Source: Sphaerisporangium sp040649355
GTDB taxonomy: Bacteria > Actinomycetota > Actinomycetes > Streptosporangiales > Streptosporangiaceae
Direction: 5' to 3'
Length of the DNA stretch: 64,000 bases
Assembly: GCF_043197795.1 (NCBI RefSeq)
Contig: NZ_JBICTU010000007.1
Coordinates: 1-64,000, forward strand
The number at the start of each line of letters is the position of its first letter. Within the stretch, counting starts at the first letter, position 1. Positions 23,793-31,838 of this stretch are shown piece after piece. The notes beneath the pieces are model-generated. The model saw nothing but the letters and a program-made list of their open reading frames with translations, did not search any database and had not been told where the DNA came from. Both the position numbers and the translations under genes were made by a program.

Positions 23793-24581
23793 TCAGCCCT
23801 GCGGGGACGCGCTGAGCTCCGCGGTCGCGGCTCCGCCCGCCCGGCCCGCGCGCACCGCGTCGCGTACGAAGTGGAACCACATGAACACGGCGAACGCCGC
23901 GAAGATCCACCATTGGGCGGCGTAGGCGAGGTTCCGCCAGGTGAAGCCGCCCCCCTCGGTGGGCGGGGGCACGTCGACCAGGCGGGTGACCGGGGCCATC
24001 GGCGCCGTCGCCACCACGAACCCGTCATGGAGCCGGGCACCATGCCAGATGTTGATCAGCTCGGACGTCGAGACGGTCGCCACCTGGCCCGCCGGGAGCG
24101 GAGAGGTGCGCCTCCTGGCGAAGTCTGTGGGCTCGGACGGCTGGAGGCGCCCGCTCACGCTCACCGTCCCGCCCGGCACGGCCGTCGCCGGGTCGGACGG
24201 AGAAGCGACCCACCCGCGCACGACAGGCACCAAGGTGCCGTCGGCCAGCTTCAGGGGGGTCAGCAGCCAGTAGCCGCCGTCCTTGCTCACGCCGCCGCCG
24301 GACTCCACGGTGGGCTCGCGCTCGGCCACGAGCAACTGCCGGGACGCCTCGAAGGTGCCCTGCGCGGTGACCCTGCGGCTGATCGCCGGTGCCGGCACGC
24401 GCCTGCCGGCCTCGACGAGCGTGGACAGCGCGATCGGCGCCGGATCCACGACGGCATGGGGACGGCCGGACTCCTCGAAGACCCCGAGCTGCCAGCGCCC
24501 GAGAAAGGTGAACGAGATCAGCACCCCGATCGTCACCAGGTGGAGGCCCACGAGGCGGGGCGAGAACAACGTCCGGAGCAT
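23793..24581 (-). CDS. SURF1 family protein
   Basis: A 262-residue protein with two transmembrane helices: residues ~10-30 (GLHLVTIGVLISFTFLGRWQL) and near 225 (NLAYAAQWWIFAAFAVFMWFHFV). An extracytoplasmic domain with GGYWLLTPLKLADGTLVPVVRGWV lies between them. This is the topology of SURF1, which assists cytochrome c oxidase (haem a3 site) assembly at the plasma membrane. It is followed by DUF3817 on the same strand with a 49-bp gap. The C-terminus after the second helix is Ala/Gly-rich. Confidence 0.92.
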   Translation of the reverse strand: MLRTLFSPRLVGLHLVTIGVLISFTFLGRWQLGVFEESGRPHAVVDPAPIALSTLVEAGRRVPAPAISRRVTAQGTFEASRQLLVAEREPTVESGGGVSKDGGYWLLTPLKLADGTLVPVVRGWVASPSDPATAVPGGTVSVSGRLQPSEPTDFARRRTSPLPAGQVATVSTSELINIWHGARLHDGFVVATAPMAPVTRLVDVPPPTEGGGFTWRNLAYAAQWWIFAAFAVFMWFHFVRDAVRAGRAGGAATAELSASPQG

Positions 24582-24731
24582 GCCCCCACGCTATCCGCAC
24601 AGGCCCGTGGTCCGGTCTTCGGTCCTGCTCAGGCAGGGCGGGCGCCGCCGCTCGGGGAAAGCTTCCGCAGCCTGAGGCCGAAGTGGCATAAACAGCGTCA
24701 AGTCACCACCGAGGTCGATAAAGTCGTGCCC

Positions 24732-24902
24732 ATGTCCGAACCTCAGATTGATCCTGCGGGGAACACCCAGCAGTTCAAGGCCTTCGCCCAGCGCCAGGAG
24801 CCCGAGCCCGTCGCGCCGCAGCGGTCCTACCTGGTTCCCGTGATCGCCGCGGTCGCCGCCGTCATCGTCGTCGCCGTGGTCGTCTTCCTGCTCCTCCGGT
24901 AG
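24732..24902 (+). CDS. Small single-pass membrane protein
   Basis: A 56-residue protein: soluble Gln/Glu/Pro-rich N-terminus and one strongly hydrophobic helix (VPVIAAVAAVIVVAVVVFLLL) ending in Arg. ATG 24732 is chosen, with GTG two codons upstream as an alternative. No family recognised. Tail-anchored-like topology. Confidence 0.6.
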   Translation: MSEPQIDPAGNTQQFKAFAQRQEPEPVAPQRSYLVPVIAAVAAVIVVAVVVFLLLR

Positions 24903-24920
24903 GAACCGGCCGCTCGTAGA

Positions 24921-24999
24921 GGCCACGCGCCGTCGGCCACGCGCCGTCGGCGCTTTCGCCGTACCCGGAATCGGTTCGGCGCTTTCCCCGTACCCGGAA
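24921..24999. repeat. Two kinds of short direct repeat before the monooxygenase gene
   Basis: A 14-bp unit GGCCACGCGCCGTC occurs twice in tandem (24921-24934, 24935-24948). A 23-bp unit containing GCGCTTTC.CCGTACCCGG occurs at 24948-24970 and 24977-24999 with one mismatch. Confidence 0.8.
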
Positions 25000-25046
25000 A
25001 TATGCTGACAGAGGCGGGGATGGACCAGGACGACACCTGCGTCTAA

Positions 25047-25065
25047 ATTGGACCAAAGGTCCAAT
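25047..25065. promoter_or_regulatory. Inverted repeat, candidate operator of the monooxygenase gene
   Basis: ATTGGACC-AAA-GGTCCAAT, a perfect 8-bp inverted repeat 20 bp upstream of the start codon. The size and position fit a TetR-type operator, but no TetR gene is adjacent. Confidence 0.55.
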
Positions 25066-25084
25066 ACGGGGTGGAGGAGATGGA

Positions 25085-26548
25085 ATGGCAGCCACGGGCC
25101 CCGGCATCACGATCATCGGCTCCGGTTTCGCCGGGCTCTGCATGGCGATCAAGCTGAAGGACGCGGGGTACCACGACTTCGTCATCCTCGAAAAGGACGC
25201 GGACCTCGGCGGCACCTGGCGCGACAACACCTACCCTGGTTGCGCCTGCGACGTTCCCTCCCCGATGTACTCCTTCTCCTTCGAGCTCAACCCCGAGTGG
25301 TCCCGGCTGTTCGCCCCGCAGCGGGAGATCTGGGACTACATGCGTGCATGCGTGGACAAGTACGCGCTCGCGCCCCACTTCCGATTCGGGAAGGAAGTCC
25401 GCGGGCTCGAATACCTGGACGAGACCAACCGCTGGCGGGTGAGCACCGCCGACGGCGCGACCTTCACGACGAACGCGGTGGTGTCGGGCATCGGGGCCCT
25501 GCACGTCCCGTCCCTGCCGGAGATCCCCGGACGCGAGACGTTCGCCGGCCGGTCGTTCCACTCGGCGAACTGGGACCACTCCTGCGACCTGACCGGCAAG
25601 CGCGTCGCGGTCATCGGCACCGGAGCCTCCGCCGTCCAGTTCGTCCCCAAGATCGCCGGGCGGGCGGAGCGGTTGCACGTCTTCCAGCGGACCGCTCCGT
25701 GGATCCAGCCCGAGCCCGACATCCGGCTCTCGGAGCGCACCCGGAAGACGCTCAGGACGCTGCCCCTGGCCGGGCGGGCGCTGCGCAACGCGGTCTACTG
25801 GCTCCTGGAGACCCGCGCCCTCGGGTTCACCGTCGACCCGCGCCTGATGCGGATCCACCAGGCGGTGGCCGAACGCCACCTCGCCGCCCAGGTGCCCGAC
25901 GCGGAGCTGCGCGCCAAGCTGACGCCCGGCTACACCATCGGCTGCAAGCGCATCCTGCTCTCCGACGACTACTACCCGGCCCTCGTCCGGGACGACGTCG
26001 AGCTGGTCACCGACCGGATCACCGAGATCCGCGAGCACTCGATCGTCGACGCGACCGGCCGGGAACGCCCGGTCGACGTGATCATCTACGGCACCGGGTT
26101 CAAGGTCACCGACGCGCTCGGCGAGCAGCGGATCACCGGCAGGGACGGGCTGAAGATCCAGGACGCGTGGCAGGACGGCATGCAGGCCTACCTCGGCACC
26201 TCCACGGCGGGGTTCCCCAACCTGTTCTTCCTGCTCGGCCCGAACACCGGGCTCGGGCACACCTCGGTCGTCTTCATGATCGAGGCCCAGGTGCGGTATG
26301 TCATGTCCTGCCTGCGCCTGCTGTCGTCGGCCCGGGCGAGGGCCCTGGATGTGCGGCCCGAGGCCCAGCGGGCGTACAACACCAGGCTCCAGGAACGGCT
26401 CACCCGCCTGGTGTGGTCCGAGGGCGGCTGCGTGAGCTGGTACCTCGACGACCAGGGCCGGAACCGCACCCTGTGGCCCGGCTTCACGTTCGAGTTCTGG
26501 GCGCGAACCCGGAACGTGAAGCCGAGTGCCTACGAGCTGATCCGCTAG
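25085..26548 (+). CDS. Flavin-containing monooxygenase, Baeyer-Villiger type
   Basis: A 487-residue FAD/NADPH enzyme. The N-terminal Rossmann GSGFAGL motif binds FAD. The second GTGASAVQFVPKI binds NADPH. The Baeyer-Villiger fingerprint FxGxxxHxxxW is present as FAGRSFHSANW near residue 157. GGTWRDNTYPGCACDVPS is typical of cyclohexanone/steroid/ketone monooxygenase relatives. GGAGGAG lies just upstream of ATG 25085. It should insert oxygen into a ketone, giving an ester or lactone. Its last four bases overlap the convergent GGT gene. An operator-like inverted repeat precedes it. Confidence 0.92.
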   Translation: MAATGPGITIIGSGFAGLCMAIKLKDAGYHDFVILEKDADLGGTWRDNTYPGCACDVPSPMYSFSFELNPEWSRLFAPQREIWDYMRACVDKYALAPHFRFGKEVRGLEYLDETNRWRVSTADGATFTTNAVVSGIGALHVPSLPEIPGRETFAGRSFHSANWDHSCDLTGKRVAVIGTGASAVQFVPKIAGRAERLHVFQRTAPWIQPEPDIRLSERTRKTLRTLPLAGRALRNAVYWLLETRALGFTVDPRLMRIHQAVAERHLAAQVPDAELRAKLTPGYTIGCKRILLSDDYYPALVRDDVELVTDRITEIREHSIVDATGRERPVDVIIYGTGFKVTDALGEQRITGRDGLKIQDAWQDGMQAYLGTSTAGFPNLFFLLGPNTGLGHTSVVFMIEAQVRYVMSCLRLLSSARARALDVRPEAQRAYNTRLQERLTRLVWSEGGCVSWYLDDQGRNRTLWPGFTFEFWARTRNVKPSAYELIR

Positions 26549-28377
26549 GGCCTCTCTGAGACCACCAGCGCGCTGCCGCCGCCCCTGCGGGAAGGCTCGG
26601 CGACCGCCTGGACCTTGCCGCGGCCGAGGAACTCAAGCCCCGTGGCCGCGCCGATCTCCCCGACCGGCGGGCCGGGGGCGATCGTCAGCGTGTGGCCCTT
26701 GGCGGTCAGCTCGGCTCCGTAGCGGTCGATGAAGCCCTGCTCGGCCTGCGTCGCGGCGGCGTTGCGCTGGCTGCCCCTCGGCGCGGCGACCGCGTCGGGC
26801 AGGGACATGCCGAACTCGTAGCGGTTGACGAGGATCTGCAGCACCGTCGTGATGATCGTCGCCCCGCCCGGCGAGCCCACGGCGAGGAGGGGCTTGCCGT
26901 TCTTCAGCACGATCGTCGGGGCCATGGACGAGCGGGGGCGCTTGCCGGGGGCCGGGAGGTTCGGGTCGCCGGGGGCCGGGCCGAAGGTGAAGTCGGTCAG
27001 CTCGTTGTTCAGCAGGAAGCCCCGCCCCGGGACGACCATGCCGTTGCCGCCGGTCTGCTCGATCGTGATGTTGTACGCCGCGACGTCGCCCCAGCGGTCG
27101 GCCACGACCAGGTGGGTGGTCTCTGGCCCCTCCGGCTTCTCGGCGGCGCCGGCCTCGTCGGCCGCGAGCGGCCTGCCCTCGATCTGGCACCGGCCGTACG
27201 AGCCGTCGGGCGAGCCGGGCGCGGCCGGGTTCGGCATCGCGACGTGGCCGATCAGGCAGGCGCGCTCCTTGGCGAACCCGTCGGACAGCAGCCCCTTGAG
27301 CGGCACGTCAACGTAGTCGGGGTCGCCCACGAACTTGTTGCGGTCGGCGAAGGCGAGGCGGGAGGCCTCCAGGTACTCGTGGACGCCGACCTTGGGCAGC
27401 GCTTCGAGGATGTTCAGCGCCTCGCCGACCGTGGAGCCACCGGAGGACGGCGGCGCCATGCCGTACACGTCCATGCCGTTGTAGCTGATCTTGCTCGGGG
27501 CGCGCTCCAGCGCGCGGTAGGCCCGCAGGTCGGAGAGCTCCATGAGACCCGGCCGCACCACGCGGGTGGACCCGGGCCTGACCGGGGGCGACTTGACGGT
27601 GGCCACGACCTCCTCGCCGAGCTTGCCCCCGTACAGCCAGTCGCCGCCGCGCCTGCCCAGCTCGCGGTAGGTCGCGGCGAGGTCGGGGTTGCGGAAGACC
27701 GAGCCGACGGGCGGCGGAGCGCCGTTCGGCAGGTACAGGGAGGCGGTGGAGGTGAAGTCCGCGAAGCGCGCGGCGTTCTGCGCGGTCTGGTCGTAGAAGG
27801 TCTGGTCGACCGTGAAGCCCTTGGTGGCGACGTCGATCGCCGGCTGGAGCGCCCGCTTGAGCGACAGGGTGCCGAAGCGCCGCAGCGCCAGCTCCCACTG
27901 CGCGAGGCCGCCGGGCACGCCCGCCGACAGCCCGCTGGTCACGGCGGCGTCGAACGGGATGGCCACGCCGTTCTCCTGGAACGAGGTCTCGGTCATCGCC
28001 TGGGGGGCCTTCTCGCGGCCGTCAATGGTGAAGACCTTGCCGCGCCGGGCGTCGTAGTAGACCAGGAACCCGCCGCCCGACAGGCCCGCCGAGTACGGCT
28101 CGGTCACGCCCAGCGTCGCGGCTCCCGCGACGGCCGCGTCCATGGCGTTGCCGCCCTGCTTCAGGACGCTCAGCGCGGCCTTGCTCGCGTCGAGGTCGAC
28201 GGTGGACACGGCGCCGCCGTACCCCTCGGCGACGGGGACCTTGGCCGGCTGCCCGTGCCCCTGGGAGCCGGGCGGTGTCCCGGTGGTGATCGGCGCCCGT
28301 GCGTCGGCGGGCGGTATGACGAGTGCCAGAGAGGCGGCGACCCCTACAAAGGGCACCGCCAGGCGGCGAAAGCTCAT
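26545..28377 (-). CDS. ggt: Secreted gamma-glutamyltransferase
   Basis: A 610-residue proenzyme from ATG 28377; ATG 28389 is an equally possible start. A signal peptide (LAVPFVGVAASLALVIPPADA) is followed by the large-subunit region (GGNAMDAAVAGAATLGVTEPYSAGLSGGGFLVYY). The autocleavage/nucleophile Thr lies at about residue 418 in GPETTHLVVADRWGDVAAYN. Small-subunit motifs such as GSPGGATIITTVLQ are present. It should hydrolyse or transfer gamma-glutamyl groups from glutathione or polyglutamate outside the cytoplasm. It is divergent from the NarL-type kinase and convergent with the monooxygenase. Confidence 0.93.
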   Translation of the reverse strand: MSFRRLAVPFVGVAASLALVIPPADARAPITTGTPPGSQGHGQPAKVPVAEGYGGAVSTVDLDASKAALSVLKQGGNAMDAAVAGAATLGVTEPYSAGLSGGGFLVYYDARRGKVFTIDGREKAPQAMTETSFQENGVAIPFDAAVTSGLSAGVPGGLAQWELALRRFGTLSLKRALQPAIDVATKGFTVDQTFYDQTAQNAARFADFTSTASLYLPNGAPPPVGSVFRNPDLAATYRELGRRGGDWLYGGKLGEEVVATVKSPPVRPGSTRVVRPGLMELSDLRAYRALERAPSKISYNGMDVYGMAPPSSGGSTVGEALNILEALPKVGVHEYLEASRLAFADRNKFVGDPDYVDVPLKGLLSDGFAKERACLIGHVAMPNPAAPGSPDGSYGRCQIEGRPLAADEAGAAEKPEGPETTHLVVADRWGDVAAYNITIEQTGGNGMVVPGRGFLLNNELTDFTFGPAPGDPNLPAPGKRPRSSMAPTIVLKNGKPLLAVGSPGGATIITTVLQILVNRYEFGMSLPDAVAAPRGSQRNAAATQAEQGFIDRYGAELTAKGHTLTIAPGPPVGEIGAATGLEFLGRGKVQAVAEPSRRGGGSALVVSERP

Positions 28378-28580
28378 GCTGGACCTCATTCCTAGATCGC
28401 ACCAGCATTGACTCATAGCTTCACAACCGTGGTCAATTATGATCAAAGTGTCCGCATGCGGTCGTGCCGCCGGGCAGAGGTGTTCACATGAAGTGATGAG
28501 AGTGTAACGCAGGGTCCGTGTGGCGCCGGGCGGTACGCCGGTTACCGTAGGCGGCACTGCCCCCCTGGGACGACGCTCTG

Positions 28581-28594
28581 GTCAGCGCGCTGAC
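28581..28594. promoter_or_regulatory. 14-bp perfect palindrome in the kinase promoter
   Basis: GTCAGCGCGCTGAC ends 13 bp before the kinase GTG. TACCGT (28596-28601) lies six bases before the start and could be a -10 element for a leaderless transcript. The palindrome is then positioned over the -35 region and could be an autoregulatory site. Confidence 0.5.
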
Positions 28595-28607
28595 GTACCG
28601 TTCTGGC

Positions 28608-29768
28608 GTGCGCACGAAACGGTCCCATTGGTTCGACTCCACGCTCCCGCTGCTCGTGGGCATGGCGCAGGTGTGGGGTTCGATCGGCGCGCAGAGAGCC
28701 CAGATCGACGCCGCCGACCCCGGCACCCGCGTCCCGCTCGACACCCTCGGGTACGCGCTGCTGACGGTGGGGCCGCTCGCGCTTGTCGCGCGCCGGGCGC
28801 ATCCCGTGGCGGCGCTGTGGGTGACGATCGTGGCGACCTGCGTCTACGTCCACCAGGGCTTCGCCTACGGGCCCGTGTTCGCCGCCCCCATCTTCATGAT
28901 CGTCAACGCTGTCATGGCCGGGCACCGCCGGGCCGCGTGGGCCGCCGGTGGTTCCCTCTTCCTCTTCTTCGCCGCCTACGCCACCTGGCTCCTCCCGGTG
29001 CGCCAGGGCTGGCTGCACCACGCAGGCGTCGGAGCGATCATCCTGGTCGTGCTCACCGGGGCCGAGATGGCCCGCGCCCGGCGCGAGCAGCGCGTGGAGC
29101 GCGAGAGGGTCGAAGAGGAGGAGGCCAGGCGGCAGGCCAGCGAGGAGCGCCTGACCATGGCGCAGGAGCTGCACGACGTGCTCGGGCACAGCATCTCGCT
29201 CATCCACGTCCAGGCGTCCACGGCCCTGCACCTCATCGACGACCACCCCGAGCAGGCGCGCACGGCGCTCGCGACCATCAAGCAGGCCAGCAAGGACGTG
29301 CTCACCGAGATGCGGTCAGTGCTCGGCGTGCTGCGGGACGGCGCCCCCCGGTCGCCGGCGGCGGGCCTCGGCCAGCTCGACGAGCTGATCGGGCGCACGG
29401 GGCCGGCGGTCACCATGGAGACCGAGGGCATTCCCCGGCCGTTGCCTCCGGGGGTCGAGCGGGCCACCTACCGGATCATCCAGGAGTCGCTCACCAACGT
29501 CACCAAGCACGCGCCCGGCGCGCGGGCCACGGTGACGATCACCTACGGCCCGGAGGAGCTGTACGTCCGCGTCGCCGACAGCGGCGCGACCGCGCCGAGC
29601 GCGCTGACCGACGAGGGGGGCGGCAACGGCATCCCCGGGATGCGCGAGCGCGCCGCCGCGCTGGGCGGCTCGCTGACCGCCCGACCCCATAGGGCGGGCT
29701 TCCTTGTCGAGGCCCGCCTTCCGATCCCGCCCGTGGCGGGCGCGGAGACACCCGAGGAAGCCGAGTGA
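28608..29768 (+). CDS. NarL-type sensor histidine kinase (HisKA_3)
   Basis: A 386-residue kinase from GTG 28608. About four to five N-terminal hydrophobic segments form a membrane sensor without a large loop. A coiled coil (REQRVERERVEEEEARRQASEERL) leads to the HisKA_3 dimerisation domain with phosphorylatable His in MAQELHDVLGHSIS. The ATPase domain has IIQESLTNVTKHAP (N-box), VADSG, and GGNGIPGMRERAAALGG. Its stop overlaps the start of the response regulator (GTGA), so the two are cotranslated. Confidence 0.92.
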   Translation: MRTKRSHWFDSTLPLLVGMAQVWGSIGAQRAQIDAADPGTRVPLDTLGYALLTVGPLALVARRAHPVAALWVTIVATCVYVHQGFAYGPVFAAPIFMIVNAVMAGHRRAAWAAGGSLFLFFAAYATWLLPVRQGWLHHAGVGAIILVVLTGAEMARARREQRVERERVEEEEARRQASEERLTMAQELHDVLGHSISLIHVQASTALHLIDDHPEQARTALATIKQASKDVLTEMRSVLGVLRDGAPRSPAAGLGQLDELIGRTGPAVTMETEGIPRPLPPGVERATYRIIQESLTNVTKHAPGARATVTITYGPEELYVRVADSGATAPSALTDEGGGNGIPGMRERAAALGGSLTARPHRAGFLVEARLPIPPVAGAETPEEAE

Positions 29769-30412
29769 TCAAGATCCTGCTGGTGGACGACCAGGCCCTC
29801 GTGCGGGCGGGCTTCCGCGCCCTGCTCGACGCCCAGGACGGCATGACGGTGGTGGCCGAGGCCTCGGACGGCGCCGAGGCCGTCCGGCTGGCTGAGGAGC
29901 ACCGGCCGGACGTGGTCCTGATGGACATCCGCATGCCGGGGATGGACGGCCTCACCGCGACGCGCGAGATGCCCGCCGACATCAAGGTCATCATCCTCAC
30001 CACCTTCGAGCTGGACGAGTACGTCTTCGAGGCGCTGCGGGGCGGGGCCAGCGGCTTCCTGGTCAAGGACACCGAGCCCGCCGAGCTGATCCAGGCCGTA
30101 CGCGTCGTCGCGGTGGGGGAGGCGCTGCTGTCCCCCAGCGTGACCCGGCGGCTGATCGCCGAGTACGCGTCGCGGGCCAAGGAGCCGCGCGTCACGGCCG
30201 GGCTCGACCAGCTCACCGAGCGCGAGCGCGAGGTGCTGACGCTGGTCGCCGCCGGGATGACCAACGACGAGATCGCCGCCAAGCTGTTCATGGCGCCCGC
30301 CACGGCCAAGACCCACGTGAGCCGGGCCATGACGAAGCTCCACGCCCGCGACCGCGCCCAGCTCGTCGTCATCGCCTACGAGTCCGGCCTGGTCAAGCCC
30401 GGCTGGCTGTGA
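29765..30412 (+). CDS. NarL/FixJ-family response regulator
   Basis: A 215-residue protein. The receiver domain has LLVDDQALVRAGF, phosphoacceptor Asp in VVLMDIRMPGMDG, and the Thr and Lys positions in IILTTFELDEYV and FLVKD. The C-terminal LuxR-type HTH is LTEREREVLTLVAAGMTNDEIAAKL...TAKTHVSRAMTKL. It is the cognate partner of the kinase directly upstream (4-bp overlap). The targets may include its own promoter palindrome at 28581. Confidence 0.94.
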   Translation: MIKILLVDDQALVRAGFRALLDAQDGMTVVAEASDGAEAVRLAEEHRPDVVLMDIRMPGMDGLTATREMPADIKVIILTTFELDEYVFEALRGGASGFLVKDTEPAELIQAVRVVAVGEALLSPSVTRRLIAEYASRAKEPRVTAGLDQLTEREREVLTLVAAGMTNDEIAAKLFMAPATAKTHVSRAMTKLHARDRAQLVVIAYESGLVKPGWL

Positions 30413-30490
30413 CCTGTCCCCCGCCGTACGTACGGCCTTCCGACCAGCGTGCGCGGGGCGCTCGTCGTGGCAGGTCATGACGGAAAAAGG

Positions 30491-30524
30491 GCCGGTGGTT
30501 AGCGAAGTGTGACTGGCCACCGGC
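30491..30524 (+). terminator. Hairpin after the two-component operon
   Basis: GCCGGTGG / CCACCGGC, an 8-bp stem with an 18-nt loop, about 80 bp past the regulator stop and before the next Shine-Dalgarno. Moderate strength, no U-tract. Confidence 0.45.
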
Positions 30525-30573
30525 GACCCTCTCCGTTACGTTCCGCGAGGAGACACTTACGGAGGAGGATCAC

Positions 30574-30630
30574 GTGGAACCGAGCGTACGACCGCGTGGC
30601 GCCGGAGCGACCCCGGTCCGCCGAGCGTGA
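30574..30630 (+). CDS. 18-codon leader ORF overlapping the TauE-cupredoxin start
   Basis: GTG 30574 sits five bases after an excellent GGAGGAGG (30561-30568). It encodes 18 residues (VEPSVRPRGAGATPVRRA) ending at TGA 30628-30630, which overlaps the GTG of the next gene (GTGA). The downstream gene has little Shine-Dalgarno of its own, so its translation may depend on this leader. No cysteine or histidine run suggests metal sensing. A sequencing frameshift joining the two frames is an alternative explanation. Confidence 0.5.
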   Translation: MEPSVRPRGAGATPVRRA

Positions 30631-31742
30631 CGCCCGCCGCGCTCTTCGCCGGGGGCCTCGCCGCCGGGCTGGTGGCGGGCACCGCCTCATGCACGGCGGT
30701 GCAGGGAGGCCTCCTCATCGGTCTCACCGGCCGCCGGGACGGCGGGCGGCCAGGCTCGGGGCTCGCGGTCGTGCCGGCGTTCATCGGGGGGCGTCTGGCG
30801 TCCCACGCGATGGTGGGGGCGCTGCTCGGCCTGCTGGGCGGCGTGGTCCGGATCCCGCCGGAGGGTCGGGCGGTGCTCCTCGTGGGGGCGGGCACCGCCG
30901 TGATCTGCTTCGCCGCCCGGCTCATCAGGAACACCGGCCGGACCCCGGCATGCTCTTCACACCACGCACCGTCGGCCTTGTCATCGCCTTCTACCTCAGC
31001 GCCGCCGCCCTCCGCCTCGTCGTCGGGACCCCCGGGAACGCCGGCGCCCTCGGGAACGCCATCGCCTTCGGGGGTGCCGGCGGCGGTGGCGGGGGTTCTC
31101 GCGCGGGTGCCGCCCTGGATGAGGGCGGTGCTGCTGGGAGCGGTCACCATCCTGATCCCCTGCGGGGTCACGCTCAGCACCGAGGTGATCGCGGTCTCCA
31201 GCGGATCCTGGTTCGGCGGCGCGGCGGTCATGGCCGGGTTCGTCACCGGCACGGCCCCGGCGTTCGCCCTGCTCGGCGTGCTGCTCCGCCGCATCGCCAC
31301 GACCAGGCTCGCGATCGTCGCCGCGGCGGCGGCGCTCGTGGCCGGGTCGGTGACCGTGGTCGCGGGGCTCCGGCTCGGCGGGTGGCTGCCCGACCTCGGC
31401 GCTCCCCCCACCGCCACCGCGGGCGCCCAGACGCGCGCGGACGGCACCCAGGTCGTCACGGTCTGGTCGACGGCCGAGGGCTACCGTCCCGGCGTGGTCT
31501 CCATCGAGGCCGGACGGCCGGCGGAGATCGTCTTCCGCACCCTGGACAACCAGGGGTGCACGCGCACGCTGACGATCCAGGGCCACGACATCACGCTCCC
31601 GGTGACAGGCGAAGCGACCGTACGGCTCGCGCCGCAGGGCCCCGGAAGGCTCCGCTATGTATGCGGAATGGGGATGTATGCCGGATTTATCAACGTAAGT
31701 CAACCGGCGTCCCCAGGCGCGGCGACCGAGCCGAGACGCTGA
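30627..31742 (+). CDS. TauE/UreH-like membrane protein fused to a C-terminal cupredoxin domain
   Basis: A 371-residue protein. The N-terminal ~250 residues form about six transmembrane helices of the sulfite-exporter/UreH/DsbD-like class. Conserved cysteines lie in GTASCTAVQGGLL and in ILIPCGVTLSTEV, and a Pro/Ser-rich cytoplasmic loop of ~35 residues divides the two halves. The last ~100 residues (VTVWSTAEGYRPGVVSIEAGRPAEIVFRT...CTRTLTIQ...YVCGMGMYAGFI) are an extracytoplasmic cupredoxin fold with Cys/Met candidates for copper. The whole suggests copper or metal handling at the membrane, or thiol chemistry, not sulfite export. GTG 30627 overlaps the leader ORF stop. Confidence 0.8.
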   Translation: MTPAALFAGGLAAGLVAGTASCTAVQGGLLIGLTGRRDGGRPGSGLAVVPAFIGGRLASHAMVGALLGLLGGVVRIPPEGRAVLLVGAGTAVICFAARLIRNTGRTPACSSHHAPSALSSPSTSAPPPSASSSGPPGTPAPSGTPSPSGVPAAVAGVLARVPPWMRAVLLGAVTILIPCGVTLSTEVIAVSSGSWFGGAAVMAGFVTGTAPAFALLGVLLRRIATTRLAIVAAAAALVAGSVTVVAGLRLGGWLPDLGAPPTATAGAQTRADGTQVVTVWSTAEGYRPGVVSIEAGRPAEIVFRTLDNQGCTRTLTIQGHDITLPVTGEATVRLAPQGPGRLRYVCGMGMYAGFINVSQPASPGAATEPRR

Positions 31743-31838
31743 CGTCCCTGGTCGGGACGGGTCAAACGCGTTCCGCCGGACGGCAAGAAGCTGTCGATTA
31801 TGTTCCATCTCTTTGGATCACGTGCGACTCTGTCCCCC

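Noticed and set aside
31800..31838. Upstream ATG for the Sel1-repeat gene
   Set aside because: Not excluded, but neither start has a Shine-Dalgarno and the extra 13 residues have no family support, so the later ATG was kept.
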